Source of the DNA: Martinezella tropici
GTDB taxonomy: Bacteria > Pseudomonadota > Alphaproteobacteria > Rhizobiales > Rhizobiaceae
Reading direction: 5' to 3'
Assembly: GCF_008370325.1 (NCBI RefSeq)
Contig: NZ_VNIP01000006.1
Location: 682,001-746,000 of the forward strand
DNA length: 64,000 nt
Both the position numbers and the translations under genes were made by a program. The notes under the pieces are model-generated. The model was not told the origin of the DNA. It saw nothing but the letters and a program-made list of their open reading frames with translations, and did not search any database. Below, piece by piece: positions 28,812-40,228 of this stretch (positions are counted from its first letter, which is position 1; each line of letters opens with the position of its first letter).

Positions 28812-28852
28812 ATCGAATAATCCCGATTTATGTATCGACAGATTCCGATATA
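28812..28852. promoter_or_regulatory. Possible ArsR operator and promoter
   Basis: An AT-rich segment just upstream of the ArsR start holds ATATCGA, TATCGAC and CGATATATC, which combine into imperfect dyads. Autorepression by the ArsR protein is inferred from position. Confidence 0.35.
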
Positions 28853-28914
28853 TCAAGAGCTGCGCCGAATATTATTTTTGGCAGGGCCGCTGGCGCGCAT
28901 GCTTAGAAATTGAG

Positions 28915-29032
28915 CAAAAAAAGAGGGCCGCCGGAGTAAACCAGGGCCCTTATAGGTGTGAAGGTCAAAACCTCCAGAGGGGAACAGCCAATGCGGTGGA
29001 ACTGGGAGGAAAAGCCACCATGTGCATCAGCT
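28915..29032 (-). ncRNA. abcR: AbcR-type small RNA, downstream copy
   Basis: About 118 nt on the minus strand, ending in a terminator (GGGCCctGG...CCGGcGGCCCTCTTTTTTT pattern; T-run complementary to 28916-28922). It repeats, with few changes, the unit at 29118-29235. The exposed C/U-rich stretches ttcctcccagttcc and ctgttcccctctgg are the kind of anti-Shine-Dalgarno motifs AbcR uses to silence ABC-transporter mRNAs with Hfq. The position between an ArsR and an LsrB-type LysR gene equals that of S. meliloti abcR1/abcR2. The ends are predicted from promoter and terminator. Confidence 0.9.
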
Positions 29033-29038
29033 ATGTGC

Positions 29039-29067
29039 GTTATGATGCTAATTTGTGCAGTGCGCAA
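29039..29067 (-). promoter_or_regulatory. Promoter of the downstream abcR copy
   Basis: On the minus strand TTGCGC (-35, complement of 29062-29067), a 17-bp spacer and CATAAC (-10, complement of 29039-29044). The spacing is identical to the other copy's promoter. The -35 is poorer, which may mean activator dependence. Confidence 0.7.
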
Positions 29068-29117
29068 TGCTTTTTTGTGCATGGCAGTTATGCATTTGCA
29101 ACGGCAGGACCAAAAAG

Positions 29118-29235
29118 GCAAAAAAAAGGGCCGCCGGAGTAAACCAGGGCCCTATAGGTATGAAGGTCAAAAACCTCCAGAGGGGAACAGCCAATGCGGT
29201 GGAACTGGGAGGAAAAGCCACCGTGTGCATCAGCT
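29118..29235 (-). ncRNA. abcR: AbcR-type small RNA, upstream copy
   Basis: The second tandem AbcR unit is nearly identical to the downstream copy: the same C/U-rich seed regions, the same GC terminator and a T-run complementary to 29120-29127. AbcR1 and AbcR2 are the known pair; I cannot tell which copy is which. It lies about 120 bp from the LsrB-type gene, whose relative VtlR activates abcR transcription in Brucella and Agrobacterium. Confidence 0.9.
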
Positions 29236-29241
29236 ATGTGC

Positions 29242-29270
29242 GATATGGTAGTTAAATGGGCAGGCTTCAA
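29242..29270 (-). promoter_or_regulatory. Promoter of the upstream abcR copy
   Basis: On the minus strand TTGAAG (-35, complement of 29265-29270), a 17-bp spacer and CATATC (-10, complement of 29242-29247). It fits the rhizobial sigma-70 pattern CTTGAC-N17-CTATAT better than the other copy. Confidence 0.75.
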
Positions 29271-29357
29271 CTCTATTTTGTGCATATCAGCTATGCATAA
29301 TACGCGTGGCTGATATATTAGTCATAAAAAGAGTTCGTTATCAGTGACTTACCTTCA

Positions 29358-30254
29358 CTAGAAATTCCAGTTACGAGCCTTCGATACGATAAAATCACGA
29401 AAAACCTTGAGCTTAGCCGCGTTTTTCATCTCGTCCGGGTAGCAGAAATATGTATCGAAGGACGGTACGTCCGCATTGATTGCGAGCTGGATAAGGCCCG
29501 GATCGCGACCGACGATATAATCAGGCAGAACGGCGATGCCGATGCCGAGCAGGCATGCGCGCTTGATCGACGTTTGGCTGTTGATCTGCAGATGCGGCAC
29601 GCGCTTGTTGTCGGACGACCGGCCGGCGATCTCCAACCAGTTGACGTCGAGCAGGTAGTTCGGTGCCGGCTCGCCGAAGCTGATGATGCGATGCTCGTCC
29701 AGAGCCTCCACCGACTGCGGCTCGCCGTAGCGGTTGATGTAGGAGGGGGCTGCATAGACGTGCATGTGGACGGTGAAGAGCTTGCGTTGGATCAAATCCG
29801 ATTGCTGGGGCTGGCGCAGCCGGATGGCGCAATCCGCATGGCGCATGTTTACGTCCAGCTCCTCATTGTCGAGGATGAGCTGGATCGACATGTCGGGATA
29901 AAGCTGCAGGAATTCCTGGATCTTGTCGGTGAGCCAGCCCTGGCCGAGGCCGACGGTCGTCGTCACGCGCAGCTTGCCGCTCGGCTTGTCAGTCGTCTCG
30001 GTCAATTGCATCTTGACCGTCTCGAGCTTCAAGAGAACGTCGTGAGCCGTGCGATAAAGCAGCTCGCCTTGTTCAGTCAGGATCAGGCCGCGCGCATGGC
30101 GGTGGAAAAGCTTGATGCCGACGTCCTGCTCGAGCGCACTGACCTGCCGGCTGATCGCGGACTGGGACAAATGCAACTTGTCGGCCGCGTGCGTGAACGA
30201 ACCCGCTTCGGCAGCCGCGTGAAAGATACGCAGCTTGTCCCAATCCAATGGCAT
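29358..30254 (-). CDS. lsrB: LysR family regulator, LsrB/VtlR type
   Basis: The 298-residue regulator begins MPLDWDKLRIFHAAAEAGSF with HTH KLHLSQSAISRQVSALEQDVG and ends FIVSKARNWNF. The neighbourhood (trxB upstream, AbcR sRNAs downstream) matches S. meliloti lsrB, needed for oxidative-stress resistance and symbiosis, and Brucella/Agrobacterium vtlR, activator of abcR. Cysteines at 142, 234 and 271 could be redox sensors, as described for LsrB. The start at 30254 has AGGGG 8 nt upstream; starts at 30266, 30278 and a GTG at 30281 overlapping the trxB stop are alternatives. Confidence 0.92.
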   Translation of the reverse strand: MPLDWDKLRIFHAAAEAGSFTHAADKLHLSQSAISRQVSALEQDVGIKLFHRHARGLILTEQGELLYRTAHDVLLKLETVKMQLTETTDKPSGKLRVTTTVGLGQGWLTDKIQEFLQLYPDMSIQLILDNEELDVNMRHADCAIRLRQPQQSDLIQRKLFTVHMHVYAAPSYINRYGEPQSVEALDEHRIISFGEPAPNYLLDVNWLEIAGRSSDNKRVPHLQINSQTSIKRACLLGIGIAVLPDYIVGRDPGLIQLAINADVPSFDTYFCYPDEMKNAAKLKVFRDFIVSKARNWNF

Positions 30255-30277
30255 GCCGTTTCCCCTCATCGGCTGCA

Positions 30278-31252
30278 TCACTCCGCAGCCACGGCGACGG
30301 GCATGTGCCCGGTCAAGTAGCGTTCCGCCTCAAGCGCCGCCATGCAGCCCATCCCCGCTGCCGTGATCGCCTGCCGGAACGTATCGTCGGTCACGTCACC
30401 GGCGGCATAGATGCCTTCGACGCTGGTCGCGGTCGAATCCGGAGCGGTCCAGAGATAACCATTATCCTTGAGCTTCAATTTGCCCTTGAAGAGTTCTGTC
30501 GCCGGTGCATGGCCGATGGCGACGAAGACGCCGTCGATCGGCGTTTCGGTGATCGCGCCGGTGCGGATATCGCGCAGGCGCGCACCCGTGACGGACGGCG
30601 GCATCGGCGGCTTGGCCGGGGTTCCGGTGATCTCGGCAACCTCGGTATTCCAGAGAACCTTGACGTTTGCCTTGGCGAACAGGCGCTCCTGCAGGATTTT
30701 TTCCGCGCGGAAGGAATCGCGGCGATGCACGAGCGTCACCGACTTGGCGATATTGGAGAGATAGAGCGCTTCCTCGACGGCGCTGTTGCCGCCGCCGACC
30801 ACGATCACGTCCTTGTTGCGGTAGAAGAAACCGTCGCAGGTGGCGCAAGCGGAAACGCCGAAGCCCTGGAAATGCTGCTCGCTCTCGATTCCCAGCCACT
30901 TTGCCTTGGCGCCGGTGGCGATGATGAGGGTATCGGCGGTCCAGACCTGGCCGCTATCGGTGCGGGCGACGAAAGGACGCTGGCTGGTGTCGACTTCGGT
31001 CACGAGGTCGTTGACGATCTCGGCGCCGACATGCTGGGCCTGCAAGAGCATCTGTTCCATCAGCCACGGACCCTGGATCGGATCGGCAAAGCCCGGATAG
31101 TTCTCGACATCCGTCGTGATCATCAACTGGCCACCCTGTTCCAGACCGGCAATCAGAACCGGCTGCAGCATCGCGCGCGCGGCATAAACCGCGGCGGTAT
31201 AGCCGGCGGGGCCGGAGCCGATGATGAGCACCTTCGTGTGACGGGCAGGCAT
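30278..31252 (-). CDS. trxB: Thioredoxin-disulfide reductase
   Basis: The 324-residue FAD/NADPH flavoenzyme reduces thioredoxin. Visible are the FAD motif VLIIGSGPAGYTAAVYAARA (about 8-27), the redox-active disulfide C136-x-x-C139 in ACATCDGFF, the NADPH loop VVGGGNSAVEEAL and the C-terminal GIYAAGDVTDDTFRQAITAAG. The ATG at 31252 follows AAAGGA; the longer frame to 31354 gives no family-like N-terminus. It is cotranscribed with the LsrB-type gene downstream and is divergent from lrp. Confidence 0.97.
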   Translation of the reverse strand: MPARHTKVLIIGSGPAGYTAAVYAARAMLQPVLIAGLEQGGQLMITTDVENYPGFADPIQGPWLMEQMLLQAQHVGAEIVNDLVTEVDTSQRPFVARTDSGQVWTADTLIIATGAKAKWLGIESEQHFQGFGVSACATCDGFFYRNKDVIVVGGGNSAVEEALYLSNIAKSVTLVHRRDSFRAEKILQERLFAKANVKVLWNTEVAEITGTPAKPPMPPSVTGARLRDIRTGAITETPIDGVFVAIGHAPATELFKGKLKLKDNGYLWTAPDSTATSVEGIYAAGDVTDDTFRQAITAAGMGCMAALEAERYLTGHMPVAVAAE

Positions 31253-31413
31253 AGTCAGTCCTTTCAATTTCAGCGATCGGGAAACCGCGGCTTCAAACGT
31301 TCCAAAGCAGGCGATTTCACGGTCCGCCGCTTCATTTATGATTGCCTTATGCATTTATTCAAGGGCAGCCTTGCATTACACACAGAGCAAATGGATTTAG
31401 TGTAAGAATCGGT

Positions 31414-31438
31414 TACGCAAGAGAAACTTTCTTGCGTA
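31414..31438. promoter_or_regulatory. Perfect inverted repeat upstream of lrp
   Basis: TACGCAAGA (31414-31422) and TCTTGCGTA (31430-31438) are perfect 9-bp arms spaced by 7 bp, followed by TTTT. The right arm overlaps a possible -35 (TCTTGC, 31430-31435) placed 17 bp before TATAGA (31453-31458). It could be an operator for Lrp autoregulation or for the trxB/lrp divergent promoters, or a hairpin in a short upstream transcript. Confidence 0.5.
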
Positions 31439-31492
31439 TTTTCCTGCCTTATATAGAAGCTGGCGAAGGGGAATTAAAGAAAGGCAATAAAA

Positions 31493-31960
31493 GTGCTTCG
31501 CGCTGAACTCGATGCCATTGATATCAAGATTCTGCGGGAACTGCAGCGAGACGGACGGATGACCAATGTCGAGTTGGCAGACCGTGTCGGCATTTCTGCG
31601 CCACCATGCCTGCGGCGGGTGCGCAAGCTGGAAGAAGCCGGCGTCATCGAAGGCTATCATGCCATGCTGAACAGCCCGAAACTAGGCTTCGATCTCGTGG
31701 CTTTCTGCATGGTCGGCCTCAAGCATCAATCGGAGGCCAATCTCAAGGCTTTCGCCACTGCGACGGCCGCCTGGCCGCTGGTGCGGCAGGCGTGGATGGT
31801 TTCCGGCGACAGCGATTTTCTTCTCCACTGCGTTGCCGAAAATCTCACCCGCTTCCAGGACTTCGTCATCGAAGTTCTAACCGCGAACGAACATGTCGAT
31901 ACCGTGCGCACCATGCTGACGATCCGGCAGGTCAAGAAGCTCGGCCTGGTGGAGCTCTAG
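31493..31960 (+). CDS. lrp: Lrp/AsnC family transcriptional regulator
   Basis: The 155-residue protein has an N-terminal HTH (IDIKILRELQRDGRMTNVELADRVGISAPPCLRRVRKLEE) and a C-terminal RAM domain (LVRQAWMVSGDSDFLLHCV). It starts with GTG at 31493, preceded by AAAGAAAGG at 31478-31486. It should respond to amino acids and control gene sets globally or locally. The downstream LPS-type gene starts 4 bp after its stop, so the regulator is the first gene of that operon; S. meliloti also has lrp next to the lps-core genes. Confidence 0.94.
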   Translation: MLRAELDAIDIKILRELQRDGRMTNVELADRVGISAPPCLRRVRKLEEAGVIEGYHAMLNSPKLGFDLVAFCMVGLKHQSEANLKAFATATAAWPLVRQAWMVSGDSDFLLHCVAENLTRFQDFVIEVLTANEHVDTVRTMLTIRQVKKLGLVEL

Positions 31961-31964
31961 GCGG

Positions 31965-32873
31965 ATGGCGGATCGCCCTTGGCACCGGTCGCTGATCAAG
32001 TCCGGCGTGCGCCTTTTCCTGGGCGGTTCGCTGGCGCATGTGCAGGACTGGTTTCCAGGGCTCAGCATCGTGCGCAGCCAAAGCGTCAGCGAGGTGCATT
32101 ATCGCGGAGCGAAAGTCGCAAGCCTTGCCGGCATGGATCGGCTGCGCGAACGTTGTGGCAATGCAATCTATATTGTCGGCTCCGGTCCATCCATTCGTGG
32201 TTGCGACCTAAGCGGCCTGGAAGCCAGAAGTGCCATTCTTCTGAACGGCGCTATAGGGCTGACCGGCGAACCGATCGCCGAGCCTTTGGCGATTGCGGTC
32301 GAGGATGAGCGCTTCGTCTGGCGACACATCGATCTATTGCGCGAGAAGGTCGCTCCAGGTTCGCTCTGTCTGTTTTCCGTCGCGGTGCTGCGTGCGCTTT
32401 GCGAGATCGACAAGAGCTGGCTGGCGGACAAGACCATCATCCTGATCGACGATATCCGCAAACCCTACGGCGCCCGTCGCCGTTCGCTCGACGACCTCAA
32501 GAAGCTGCAATATGTGCAGCTGAATGCCGAGGGTTCGGCAGGCTTTTCACTCTCGCCGGATCGCGGCGTTTTTCTGGGTGGGTCGGTCGCGGTATCCGCC
32601 CTGCAATTCGCTCTTTACTGCGCACAGCATCAGGTCGGTTTTCTGGGGATCGATATTTCCAACGCGGGTGAGCCGCGCTTTTATGAGACCGTCGGCGATA
32701 TGGCTTTTTCGGGCATTGCGCGGGCTGAAGGCCGCATCATCGAGCATCTCGTGCTCGCACGGCAGATCGCCGCCGAGCGCGGTGTCTCTTTCGTCAACTA
32801 TTCTCCCATTTCCGCATTGCTGAAATATGATTTCGGTTACAACGACCGGTTCGCCATGAAATCGACGGTGTGA
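31965..32873 (+). CDS. Uncharacterised LPS-core-locus protein (possible glycosyltransferase)
   Basis: The 302-residue protein contains a Rossmann-like motif IYIVGSGPSIRGCDLSGLE near 68-86, resembling DUF115/MptE-like and some sialyl- or glycosyltransferase proteins, then LGIDISNAGEPRFYE and a C-terminal MKSTV. No signal peptide or TM is seen. It sits between lrp and a GT92-like gene with which it overlaps by 4 bp, so a role in making the LPS core or a related glycan is inferred. In S. meliloti the homologous locus is lpsBEDC, and this may be one of those genes. Confidence 0.75.
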   Translation: MADRPWHRSLIKSGVRLFLGGSLAHVQDWFPGLSIVRSQSVSEVHYRGAKVASLAGMDRLRERCGNAIYIVGSGPSIRGCDLSGLEARSAILLNGAIGLTGEPIAEPLAIAVEDERFVWRHIDLLREKVAPGSLCLFSVAVLRALCEIDKSWLADKTIILIDDIRKPYGARRRSLDDLKKLQYVQLNAEGSAGFSLSPDRGVFLGGSVAVSALQFALYCAQHQVGFLGIDISNAGEPRFYETVGDMAFSGIARAEGRIIEHLVLARQIAAERGVSFVNYSPISALLKYDFGYNDRFAMKSTV

Positions 32874-33850
32874 CGCTTGCCGAAGATGACGACGCCCATG
32901 CGTGGATTGAAAATAAGGTTGCTGGAATGAAGCTCATGCGCTGGCTGAAACCCAAAGCGTCCGATGCCAAGAAGCTGACCATCGATCCGCCCGAGGCGAA
33001 GGCCGGACGCCATGGCATCGCCATCGCCGCCTGTGTCAAGAACGAGGCGCGCTATATCGAGGAATGGGTGCGCTTCCACCGGGCGGTTGGTATTCGTCAT
33101 TTCTATATCTATGACAACGGCTCCACGGACGAGACCTGCACATTTCTTCGAAGCTTGTTGAATGAAGATGCGCTGACGATCATCCCCTGGGCCGGGCGGA
33201 TGCGCGATGGGGCAACATCGGCCGTGCTGAACGGCCAGGTCATCACCTTTGCGCACGCCATCCTGAATTTTGGCGGCGACTACCGCTGGATGGCATTCAT
33301 CGATGTCGACGAATTCCTTTTGCCGAAGGATGCGGCGACCGTCGAGCAGGCGCTGGAAGCGGTCGGCGATTTTCCGAATGTCTCGTTGCCATGGCACATG
33401 TTTGCGACCAGCGGCCATGAGACGCCGCCGGATGGGCCTTTGACGCTGAATTATACGATGCGCGGCGCCGATCCGATGACATCAAAGGAAAATGTCAGCA
33501 ATTTCAAATGTATCGTCGATCCATGCGAGGTGACCGAAGTCAGCGTGCATCAGTTCCGGACGCGGGCCTATGGCGATCTGACGGCCAATGACGCCGGCAA
33601 GCGCTTTACGCGGCGGGCTCGGAAGTCCCCCGAATTCTATTCGAACCGCTTCCTGCAGCTCAACCACTATTATACGAAATCCCGACAGGAGCTGATGGAG
33701 AAGCTCGCGCGCGGATGGGCCTACGATAGCAGCGCAACGAAATACCGGGACAAGGTCTTGTCGGTCGTCAAAAGCATTGAGGAAGACATGGTGGACGATC
33801 GTTCGATGGTCGATTTCATCCAGCGCAACCGAATCGATCTCGGTCGCTGA
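32870..33850 (+). CDS. Glycosyltransferase, GT92/GT2-like
   Basis: The 326-residue protein carries the GT92 (DUF23) pattern: AACVKNEARYIEEWVRFHRAVG, the loop FYIYDNGSTDET, and FIDVDEFLLPK with the DxD-type metal site, then a His/Cys-rich stretch (FKCIVDPCEVTEVSVHQFRT). It probably adds a sugar to the LPS core from a nucleotide sugar in the cytoplasm. The GTG start at 32870 overlaps the previous stop; an ATG at 32927 preceded by AAGG is the alternative. It is convergent with lpsB, 8 bp away. Confidence 0.88.
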   Translation: MTLAEDDDAHAWIENKVAGMKLMRWLKPKASDAKKLTIDPPEAKAGRHGIAIAACVKNEARYIEEWVRFHRAVGIRHFYIYDNGSTDETCTFLRSLLNEDALTIIPWAGRMRDGATSAVLNGQVITFAHAILNFGGDYRWMAFIDVDEFLLPKDAATVEQALEAVGDFPNVSLPWHMFATSGHETPPDGPLTLNYTMRGADPMTSKENVSNFKCIVDPCEVTEVSVHQFRTRAYGDLTANDAGKRFTRRARKSPEFYSNRFLQLNHYYTKSRQELMEKLARGWAYDSSATKYRDKVLSVVKSIEEDMVDDRSMVDFIQRNRIDLGR

Positions 33851-33858
33851 TCGAGCGC

Positions 33859-34938
33859 TCACTTGTTGGCGACGAGTAGCCGCTTGTAGACGTCGCCGAT
33901 GGCGGTGGCTTCCTTTTCCAGTGCGAATTCGCTACGCACATGGCGCACGGCATTCTCGCCCTGGCGCAGCGTTTCCTCCGGATCTGCCAGATAGAAGGCG
34001 ATCGCTCTGGTCAGAGCCTCGCCATCGCCGGCCGGCACGACGGCACCGGTCTCACCCGGGACGACCATCTCGGCATAGGCGCCGGCATCGGATGCGACGA
34101 CGGCAGTGCGGGAGGCCATGGCTTCCAGCGGCGTCAGGCCGAAGCCTTCGTTGCGGGACGGGGCGACATAGAGAGTGGCGCGGCGATACCAGGGCTTGAT
34201 GTCGTCGACCTCGCCCATGAAGCGGATGCGGTCGGAAAGGCCGGCGTCGGCCACCATCTTCTCCAGCTCGTCGCCGAAGCCGCGATGCTCGGCCGTCACG
34301 CGACCGCAGACCACGGCCGTCCAGCCCGGATAGCGCGGCAGCAGCTCGATCATCGCCTTGACGAAAAGATCGGTGCCCTTCTGATGGCGGACGCGGCCGA
34401 AACAGCCGATCAGATAGGTGCCGGGCAGGCCGGTTGCCGCCATGCGGTCATCGGGTCTTTCCGGTGGATGAAAGCGGTTGAGATCGACGCCGTGCTGAAT
34501 GACGGTGTGCGGTACCTCGAGAAAATTGCCGGAGCGCGTGCTGGTGGCGATCACGGCATCCATGCGGCGGATGAGCCAGCGCGTATAGCCGGTATGGCGG
34601 CGCTGGGCGGCCGAAGTAAAGACCAGCTTCAGAGGCATGCGCAGCACGGAGCGCAGCAGCAAGCCCACCAGCATTTCGTTGTTGCGGCGGGCATGCCAGA
34701 CGCGCACGCGGCAACGGCGTGGCCTGCTCCATAGCCCCGGAAGTCGAAGCCAGCCGAGCTTGGGCAGCTCTTCCGGCAGGCCCGGGCCGAGCGTGGCGAT
34801 ATGATAGCCAAGCTCGACCTGTTTGGGGATCAGCTGCACGATCGTCGAGGTCACGCCGGAAAGCCGGCGTTTGAAATTCGTTGCGATGATTTCGATCTCG
34901 CTGAGATCGCTGGCATGCGCTGACTCGCGATCGCGCAC
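33859..34938 (-). CDS. lpsB: LPS core glycosyltransferase LpsB/LpcC (GT4)
   Basis: The 359-residue GT-B protein of family GT4 has the opening IEIIATNFKRRLSGVTSTIVQ, a mid-protein YLIGCFGRVRHQKGTDLFVKA, and the C-terminal E-x7-E signature in RNEGFGLTPLEAMASRTAVVAS. S. meliloti LpsB and R. leguminosarum LpcC transfer mannose to the inner LPS core, and this protein looks like the same enzyme. It starts 6 bp after greA, so the two form an operon as in other Rhizobiaceae. Confidence 0.93.
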   Translation of the reverse strand: MRDRESAHASDLSEIEIIATNFKRRLSGVTSTIVQLIPKQVELGYHIATLGPGLPEELPKLGWLRLPGLWSRPRRCRVRVWHARRNNEMLVGLLLRSVLRMPLKLVFTSAAQRRHTGYTRWLIRRMDAVIATSTRSGNFLEVPHTVIQHGVDLNRFHPPERPDDRMAATGLPGTYLIGCFGRVRHQKGTDLFVKAMIELLPRYPGWTAVVCGRVTAEHRGFGDELEKMVADAGLSDRIRFMGEVDDIKPWYRRATLYVAPSRNEGFGLTPLEAMASRTAVVASDAGAYAEMVVPGETGAVVPAGDGEALTRAIAFYLADPEETLRQGENAVRHVRSEFALEKEATAIGDVYKRLLVANK

Positions 34939-34944
34939 GGGCGA

Positions 34945-35421
34945 TCAGCCCCAGGTGACGGAGAGGATTTCGTAGCCCTTGGCGCCGCCGGGCGCGTTGA
35001 CTTCGATCGAGTCGCCGACTTCCTTGCCGATCAAGGCGCGGGCGATCGGGGAAGAGATGGAGATGCGGCCGGCCTTCACGTCGGCTTCCTGATCGCCGAC
35101 GATCTGATAGATCTTTTCTTCCTCGGTGTCCTCGTCGATGAGCTTCACCTTGGCGCCGAACTTGATCTTCGAGCCGGACATTTTGGTAAGATCGATGACT
35201 TCGGCGCGTGCCGTCAGGTCTTCGAGTTCGGTGATGCGGCCTTCATTGTGGCTCTGGGCCTCCTTGGCCGCATGGTACTCGGCATTTTCGGAGAGATCGC
35301 CATGGGCGCGTGCTTCCGCAATTGCCTCGATGATCCGCGGGCGCTCTTCCTGCTGACGCCAGCGCAGCTCTTCCTGCAGCTTGACGAACCCGTTCTGTGT
35401 CATCGGTACCTTTTCAACCAT
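34945..35421 (-). CDS. greA: Transcription elongation factor GreA
   Basis: The 158-residue factor rescues backtracked RNA polymerase by stimulating transcript cleavage. It has an N-terminal coiled coil ([18 protein letters not shown]) with the conserved tip acids in [15 protein letters not shown], and the C-terminal FKBP-like domain ([26 protein letters not shown]). A hairpin-plus-T-run lies about 40-80 bp upstream of its start (35460-35499). Confidence 0.97.
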   Translation of the reverse strand: MVEKVPMTQNGFVKLQEELRWRQQEERPRIIEAIAEARAHGDLSENAEYHAAKEAQSHNEGRITELEDLTARAEVIDLTKMSGSKIKFGAKVKLIDEDTEEEKIYQIVGDQEADVKAGRISISSPIARALIGKEVGDSIEVNAPGGAKGYEILSVTWG

Positions 35422-35459
35422 TTTTCTTGTCCTTCACTCCCTGTGTTGCTCTGCTGCAG

Positions 35460-35499
35460 ACACAAAAGAAAACAGGTCCCGAAGCGGTACTTCGGAACC
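35460..35499 (-). terminator. Terminator-like hairpin between carB and greA
   Basis: On the minus strand GGTTCCGAAG and CTTCGGGACC pair (complement of 35475-35484 and 35490-35499) around a 5-nt loop and are followed by TGTTTTCTTTTG. It could end carB transcription, or act as an attenuator in the greA leader like E. coli GraL. Confidence 0.7.
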
Positions 35500-35675
35500 A
35501 TTCAGAGCCGTTATTTTGTCATCTATAGCAGATTGCGACAGACGATTGCCAGAAAATTCGAAGACTTAAGGAAAGGCTCCTGTTGAGGCTCTTTGTCCGC
35601 CTGATCGCCTGATGGGGCCGCGACAAATGTGAGCCGGCTATCCTGCTTCACACCCGTCGCAGCCGAATCACACCA

Positions 35676-39161
<3,486 letters not shown>

Positions 39162-39332
39162 GGGCTCTCATCCGTTTTTTCGTTGCGCGAAAAACCGGCC
39201 AGGGTGGGAGGTCACCGGCCGGGGCGCATGGGCAAATATTTTCAGGCTAGAAGCGGCTTATAGGCAAATGTATTTGCAAACGGAACCCCATAAATCGCGG
39301 AATCGACATGAATTCTGCAGGCTTTGCCGCCA

Positions 39333-40145
39333 TTAACCGAAGCGATGCCGGACAGCTTCGGCATAGGAGCGGCTGACAGGCACCTCCACACCGTCGCGGG
39401 CGATGACGAAAAGCTTGCCGTTGTCGCGTTTCAGGCGAGCGACATGATCGGTCGCGATCCAATGAGATCGATGCACGCGTACGCCGTCGATATTGCCGAT
39501 TTCCATAAGAGCATCGCCGAAGCGCAGCAGGATGAGCTCACGACCGCGTGTCGTCATGACTTCGGTATAGTGGTCGCGCACGGTGAGCCTGATCAGCGCT
39601 CCACGATTTTCCGGTTTCAGGCGTGAGAGAATCGGCGGTTGGGAGGCTGTGGCCATCGGGGCGGACGAGGCTTTCGTTTCCGCAACGTTAGAGCCTGCGG
39701 CTGCCATCGCTAACTGCCGATGCATGGTCATATAGGAGAGGATGCAGAAGAGGGCGCAGAGGGGTATGGAGCCAAGGGATTTGCCGAGGCTGCCGATCAC
39801 GCTGGGCGCATCTCCGAAGAAGGCGAGGTCGATAAGCGTGATGCCGAAGCCTATCGGCAATGCGGCAAGGATGGATCCAATCAGCATCCGGGCGAACATG
39901 TTCGATACATGCCTGCGCAGGAGGATTTCGGTGGCCACGGAGAAGACGATCGCGATCGACCAGGCCATGGCGTGAAGAACAAACCAATAGCCGAGCCGGG
40001 CTCCAGGCATCAGTCGGGCAAAGGTGCCATAAGGGCCGGTGAGAGCAAAGATCAGGACGATCGTGACAAAGGTCGCCCAGAAACGCGGTGAACGCTGAAT
40101 GATCCGCAATTCGCGAAGCGTGGATTGCAGAAAGGTGTGATCCAC
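39333..40145 (-). CDS. Membrane-anchored LytTR DNA-binding protein
   Basis: The 270-residue protein has four hydrophobic helices (about 22-42, 50-72, 85-107, 120-142) followed by a LytTR domain (about 175-268) with IRLTVRDHYTEVMTTRGRELILLRFGDALMEI and GVRVHRSHWIATDHVARLKR. Direct coupling of a membrane sensor to a LytTR output without a kinase is known in alphaproteobacteria. It faces the DUF2306 gene across 83 bp and may control it. Confidence 0.92.
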   Translation of the reverse strand: MDHTFLQSTLRELRIIQRSPRFWATFVTIVLIFALTGPYGTFARLMPGARLGYWFVLHAMAWSIAIVFSVATEILLRRHVSNMFARMLIGSILAALPIGFGITLIDLAFFGDAPSVIGSLGKSLGSIPLCALFCILSYMTMHRQLAMAAAGSNVAETKASSAPMATASQPPILSRLKPENRGALIRLTVRDHYTEVMTTRGRELILLRFGDALMEIGNIDGVRVHRSHWIATDHVARLKRDNGKLFVIARDGVEVPVSRSYAEAVRHRFG

Positions 40146-40228
40146 GAAGATTTTCCGTTCTTTCGCGCAATTTCGATTGAGAGAACAGCACTATCGCGGA
40201 AAGGCTCGGCAAACTCAACCGGATACAG

